Assembly (NCBI GenBank): GCA_001304875.1
Contig: BBZO01000018.1
Coordinates: forward strand, 1-64,000
Source: Clostridia bacterium UC5.1-2E3
GTDB lineage: Bacteria > Bacillota > Clostridia > Lachnospirales > Lachnospiraceae
Direction of reading: 5' to 3'
DNA: 64,000 bases
This document shows, in pieces, positions 60,830 through 64,000 of the stretch (position 1 is the first letter of the stretch; each line of letters opens with the position of its first letter). The notes under the pieces were generated by a model. That model saw only the letters and a program-made list of their open reading frames with translations. It made no database searches and had not been told where the DNA came from. Both the position numbers and the translations under genes were made by a program.

Positions 60830-61983
60830 ATGGAAATTCATGTGGTGAGTCCGGGCGAGAATGTGGACCAGATTGCGGCCCGCTACAACATGCCCGTGGA
60901 AACCCTTCTGCGGAACAATCAGATCGTCTACCCCTACCGTCTGGCCGTGGGGCAGGCGCTTTTAGTGGGGGAGGAGAGTAAGGGGAGCCTGCCGGCGGAG
61001 AGCAGCGGCTACGCCTACCCGTTCATAAGCCCTGGGTGCTGGGGGAGACCCTTCCCTTTCTCACGAAAATATTTGTGTTCTCCTACGGATTCACCGAGGA
61101 CGGGGATCTCATAGAGCCCTGGAAGGACGACACCTGGCTCATCGATGAGGCCGCCCGACGGGGCGTGGAGCCGATTCTCACGCTGACGCCCATGGGGGAG
61201 GAGGGAACCTTCAATAATTTCCTGGCCTCCCGGATTTTCCGGAACCTGGACGCACAGCAGAAGCTGATCTGGCAGCTGGGCGAGGTGATGCGGAGCAAGG
61301 GATATAAAGGGGTGGATCTGGATTTTGAGTACATTCTCGCCGAGGACCGGCAGCTCTATGTGGACTTTGCCGCCCGGCTGGCGGCGGTGATGCACGCCTT
61401 CGGCTACACGGTGTCCGCGGCAGTGCCCGCCAAGACAAGTGCCGACCAGAAGGGGCTTCTCTACGAGGGCATCGATTTTAAGGGGCTGGGGGAGGTGCTG
61501 GATGAAATCTTCATCATGGCTTACGAGTGGGGCTATACCTACGGCCCGCCCATGGCCATCGCCCCGCTCTATATCGTCCGCCAGGTGGTGGAGTACGCGC
61601 TGACGGAGGTGCCCAGGGAGAAGCTGGTTCTTGGGATTCCCAACTACGGCTACGACTGGCCTCTGCCTTTCGTCCAGGGAACCACGAAGGCCCGCACCAC
61701 AGGAAATGTGGAGGCCGTTCAGAGAGCCATCGATTTCGGCGCGGAGATTTTTTATGATGAGCGCGCCGCCTCGCCGTACTTTAACTACTGGCAGGACAGC
61801 GTCTGGCATCAGGTCTGGTTCGAGGATGTACGCAGCTACCGGGCAAAATTTGATCTGATCCGGGAGTTTGGCTTAAAGGGCGGCGGATTCTGGTCCGTCA
61901 TGCAGCTGTTCCGCGCCGGCCTGCTCCTCATGGACGGAACCTTCGATATAAGACATGGTCAAAATAACCAGACTATGATATAA
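60830..61983 (+). CDS. LysM-GH18 spore-type peptidoglycan hydrolase
   Basis: 384 residues after one C is restored near 61035. N-terminal LysM (MEIHVVSPGENVDQIAARYN ... QALLVG, residues 1-47), then a GH18 catalytic domain with the DxDxE motif in GYKGVDLDFEYIL (D163, D165, E167) and VLGIPNYGYDW. The architecture is that of SleL/YaaH cortex-lytic N-acetylglucosaminidases. There is no signal peptide, as in spore-coat hydrolases made in the mother cell. Upstream GGAAAGGA; a TATAAT lies at 60791-60796. Suggests a spore-former; sporulation control is inferred. Confidence 0.88.
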
Positions 61984-61984
61984 T
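61956..61984 (+). promoter_or_regulatory. promoter of TPR/DUF4037 unit
   Basis: TGGTCA (61956-61961), 17 bp, TATAAT (61979-61984). It overlaps the last codons of the GH18 gene. A dyad ACCAGA/TCTGGT (61967-61989) frames the -10. Confidence 0.6.
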
Positions 61985-62017
61985 CTGGTAAGGCTTTTAC
62001 AAACGGAGGAAAACAGT

Positions 62018-62825
62018 ATGTACGATATCAACAGTTTTTTTGAGCGCCTGGACTGTTCTACGAGAACCACCGGCTGGATCATGCCGAGAATTTCATGCGG
62101 GAGCAGCTTAAAACCGCCGGCGAGGAGGGCGATTACGGGGCGCAGCTTTCTATTATGAATGAGCTCATGGGATTTCTGCGCACCCAGGGCCGCCATCAGG
62201 AGAATTTAGCGCAGATCGAAGAGGCGCTGACTCTCGCCGGACGGCTGGGCCTGGAGGGCACGCTTCCCTATGCCACCACGCTTTTAAACGCCGCCACCGG
62301 CTGCGCGCGGCAGGGGAGCTTCTGAAAGCCTGCGAATACTACGAAAAGGCCATCGGAATTTATGAGAAGCAGCTGGGGCCCGACGACTACCGCCTGGCCT
62401 CCCTCTACAACAACATGAGCATTCTGAAATCCGATTTAAAGGACGGCCCCGGCGCGCTGGAGTGTCTTAAAAAAGCGCTGGCCATCGTGGAGCGCCAGCC
62501 CGGAAGCCGCGTGGAGGAGGCGGTGACTTACACGAATCTGGGCCTTCTCTACATGAATCTGGGCGAGACAAAGCAGGCCGATGAAGCATCGGGGAAGGCG
62601 CTGGCCATTTTCGAGGATGGGTACACGGAGGATCCGCACTACGCCTCCGCTCTGGCGGCCCGCGGGGAGATCGAGGTTAAGAGAGGAAACCTGGACGCCG
62701 CCGAGGAGGCCTACAAAAAGGCACTGGCCCAGATTAAAAAATGCTACGGCGAGAACGAATCCTACCGCATCACCGCGGCGAATTTAAAGAAAGTACAGGA
62801 AAAGAGGAACGAGACGTGTGGATGA
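62018..62825 (+). CDS. tetratricopeptide-repeat protein
   Basis: 269 residues after restoring bases near 62050 and 62318. Built of TPR units: EQLKTAGEEGDYGAQLSIMN, ALTLAGRLGLEGTLPYATTL, ACEYYEKAIGIYEKQLGPDD, CLKKALAIVERQPGSRVEEA and AEEAYKKALAQIKKCYGENE, with the kinesin-light-chain-like YATTLLNAA and VTYTNLGLLYMNLG spacing. No signal peptide. Its stop overlaps the next start (ATGA, 62822-62825), so the two proteins are translationally coupled and probably work together, perhaps with the TPR as a docking scaffold. Confidence 0.85.
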
Positions 62826-63713
62826 TGGATCTCTCCAGGGAATTTTATGAGCAGATCGGAAAACCGGCCCTCGAGGCGGCGGTGCCGGTGCTTTCCGGCC
62901 GCTATGCCGCCGGCCTGGTGGGCTGCGGCTCCGAGTGCTTCGGCTTTGACGACGAGATCTCGGCGGATCACGACTACGGCCCCGGCTTCTGCGTGTGGCT
63001 GACAAAGCGGGATTACGAGAGGTACGGGCAGAGGCTGAAAGAGGTCTACGCCGGACTGCCGGACACGTTTCTGGGAATGAAGGTCAAGAAGATGCCGGAG
63101 CGGGCGGGCATCTTTGAGATCGAAGAATTTTACAGGATGCTCTACATCCCCAACACCAACCCGCAGAACTGGATGGAGTGGCTGCGCCTTCCGGAGGAGA
63201 AGCTGGCTCTGGCCACCAACGGACAGGTCTTCGAGGATCCCCTGGGCGAGTTCACGAGGATCCGCGAGCGGCTGCTTGCGGGCTATCCGCGGGACCTGCG
63301 CCTCAAAAAATGGCCATGCACGCCGGCATCATGGGGCAGTCCGGGCAGTACAATTATCCGAGAGGGAAAAGCGCGGGGAGACGGGAACCTCCTTCTTCGC
63401 CCTTTCGGAGTTCTGCGACTCGGCCCTCTCGCTGATCTACCTTTTAAATAACCGCTACTGGCCGTTCTATAAGTGGAAGATGCGCGGGGCAAAAGAGCTT
63501 CCGGAGCTTTCCGAACTGGTGCCGATGATCGGGGAGATCATGGAGACGCCGCTTTTTGACGCCCGCAAGGAGGAGCAGATCGAGGCGATCTGCATCCGCT
63601 TTGCGGACGAGCTCATGGCGCGCGGCCTGTCGCGAAAGAGCGACGCGTTCATGGAAGTGCAGAAGGCCGAGATCACGAAGTGCATCGAGGACCGGGATCT
63701 CAGGATGCTTTAG
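62822..63713 (+). CDS. DUF4037 nucleotidyltransferase-like protein
   Basis: 297 residues after restoring an A near 63309 and a G near 63355. N-terminal nucleotidyltransferase-like core: AAGLVGCGSECFGFDDEISA followed by DHDYGPGFCVWL, with a GS motif and a D-H-D acidic pair resembling the metal site of the fold. The C-terminal part is helical (DUF4037) with RLKKMAMHAGIMGQSGQYNY and FCDSALSLIYLLNNRYWPFY. Soluble. Coupled to the TPR gene by a 4-bp overlap. Biochemical role unknown; the fold suggests nucleotide transfer to a small molecule or protein. Confidence 0.83.
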
Positions 63714-64000
63714 TTTTTGGACGGCTTTTTCTTTCCCTTTTTGTTCAGCTTTTCCACCAGGGCGGCGGTGTGGGTGCGGTAATCATCCAGCTCGGTGACG
63801 ATGCCCATGAAGGAGGAGACCATATCCAGGGAGACGCGCAGGGAGCTCTGCTCGCTCTGGTAGATGGCCCGTTTTGTCAGACGCATGGCCGTCTGCGGCG
63901 CGTCCAGAAGCTTCTGCATGTACTGTTCCACATAGTCGTCCAGCTGATCGTCGGGAACCACGTGGGTCACCAGTCCGATGCGCTCCGCCTCCGCCCCCTT
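63710..64000 (-). CDS. enoyl-CoA hydratase/isomerase family, C-terminal part
   Basis: The gene enters from beyond the window end; only the last 96 residues are seen. KGAEAERIGLVTHVVPDDQL, DAPQTAMRLTKRAIYQSEQS and the Lys-rich tail EKLNKKGKKKPSKN fit the C-terminal helices of crotonase-family proteins. The active-site loops lie outside, so hydratase, isomerase or dehydration activity cannot be told apart. Overlaps the convergent DUF4037 gene by 4 bp. Confidence 0.85.
   Translation of the reverse strand, partial: KGAEAERIGLVTHVVPDDQLDDYVEQYMQKLLDAPQTAMRLTKRAIYQSEQSSLRVSLDMVSSFMGIVTELDDYRTHTAALVEKLNKKGKKKPSKN

Overview
The window looks like a chromosomal segment of a GC-rich anaerobic Firmicute, most likely a Lachnospiraceae (Clostridium cluster XIVa) species. 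Supporting this are a PolC-type replicative polymerase, a T-box in front of thrS, the plsX-acpP-rnc-smc-ftsY order, YtrA-type GntR regulation, a sodium/phosphate symporter-PhoU fusion in front of phoB/phoR, and strong AGGAGG ribosome sites. No phage, transposase, integrase, CRISPR array or rRNA gene was seen. Species assignment is inference.

A data-quality point governs the whole annotation. About 65 reading-frame breaks occur in 64 kb, nearly all explained by loss of one base in a short run (GGG to GG, CC to C, AAA to AA), and they hit essential genes (polC, smc, rnc, acpP, plsX, ftsY). Restoring those bases gives full-length proteins whose lengths come out as whole codons, so I annotate each gene across its breaks as one CDS and treat the breaks as sequence error rather than pseudogenisation.

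Layout. 1-5.8 kb: 3' part of polC, a convergent phosphoesterase, and a MalY/PatB-type C-S lyase. 5.8-8.9 kb: copper operon copA-csoR-HMA chaperone behind a promoter with two CsoR-like operators. 8.9-9.3 kb: tRNA-Pro, tRNA-Glu, tRNA-Thr, all with C34. 9.3-14.9 kb: MATE exporter, then a LysR regulator divergent from an IlvD/Edd-type dehydratase and a GntP-type permease (sugar-acid use). 14.9-15.7 kb: a gene-free stretch with two large palindromic repeats in opposite orientation. 15.7-19.3 kb: YtrA-type regulator plus ABC exporter. 19.4-25.6 kb: zinc-ribbon protein, small membrane exporter family protein, homocysteine/methionine PLP enzyme, cardiolipin synthase, patatin-like lipase, membrane dipeptidase. 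25.6-29.5 kb: Pho-box promoter, Na/Pi symporter-PhoU fusion, phoB-like and phoR-like genes. 29.5-31.2 kb: an AT-richer cassette with a candidate toxin and a zinc-finger/HTH/Panacea (SocA-type) antitoxin. 31.2-34.8 kb: PsiE-like protein and a TrpXYZ-like ABC importer. 34.8-38.4 kb: two tandem SH3b-NlpC/P60 wall hydrolases. 38.4-39.9 kb: ECF sigma factor and probable anti-sigma partner. 39.9-44.3 kb: GltS-type symporter, LysR, RraA-like aldolase and a DUF1932-type dehydrogenase. 44.3-47.1 kb: COG3044 ATPase, two small proteins, T-box. 47.1-58 kb: thrS, plsX-acpP-rnc-smc-ftsY-ilvA and a fluoride-type CLC antiporter. 58-60.7 kb: two sodium/amino-acid symporters on the minus strand. 60.8-64 kb: LysM-GH18 hydrolase, TPR protein coupled to a DUF4037 nucleotidyltransferase-like protein, and the end of an enoyl-CoA hydratase.

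The most interesting items are the Panacea-type toxin-antitoxin cassette with an unrecognised toxin, the paired palindromic repeat family, a consensus promoter that fires straight into a terminator near 44.3 kb, and several clear operators (CsoR, Pho, LysR, YtrA, WalR-like) that tie regulators to neighbouring genes.
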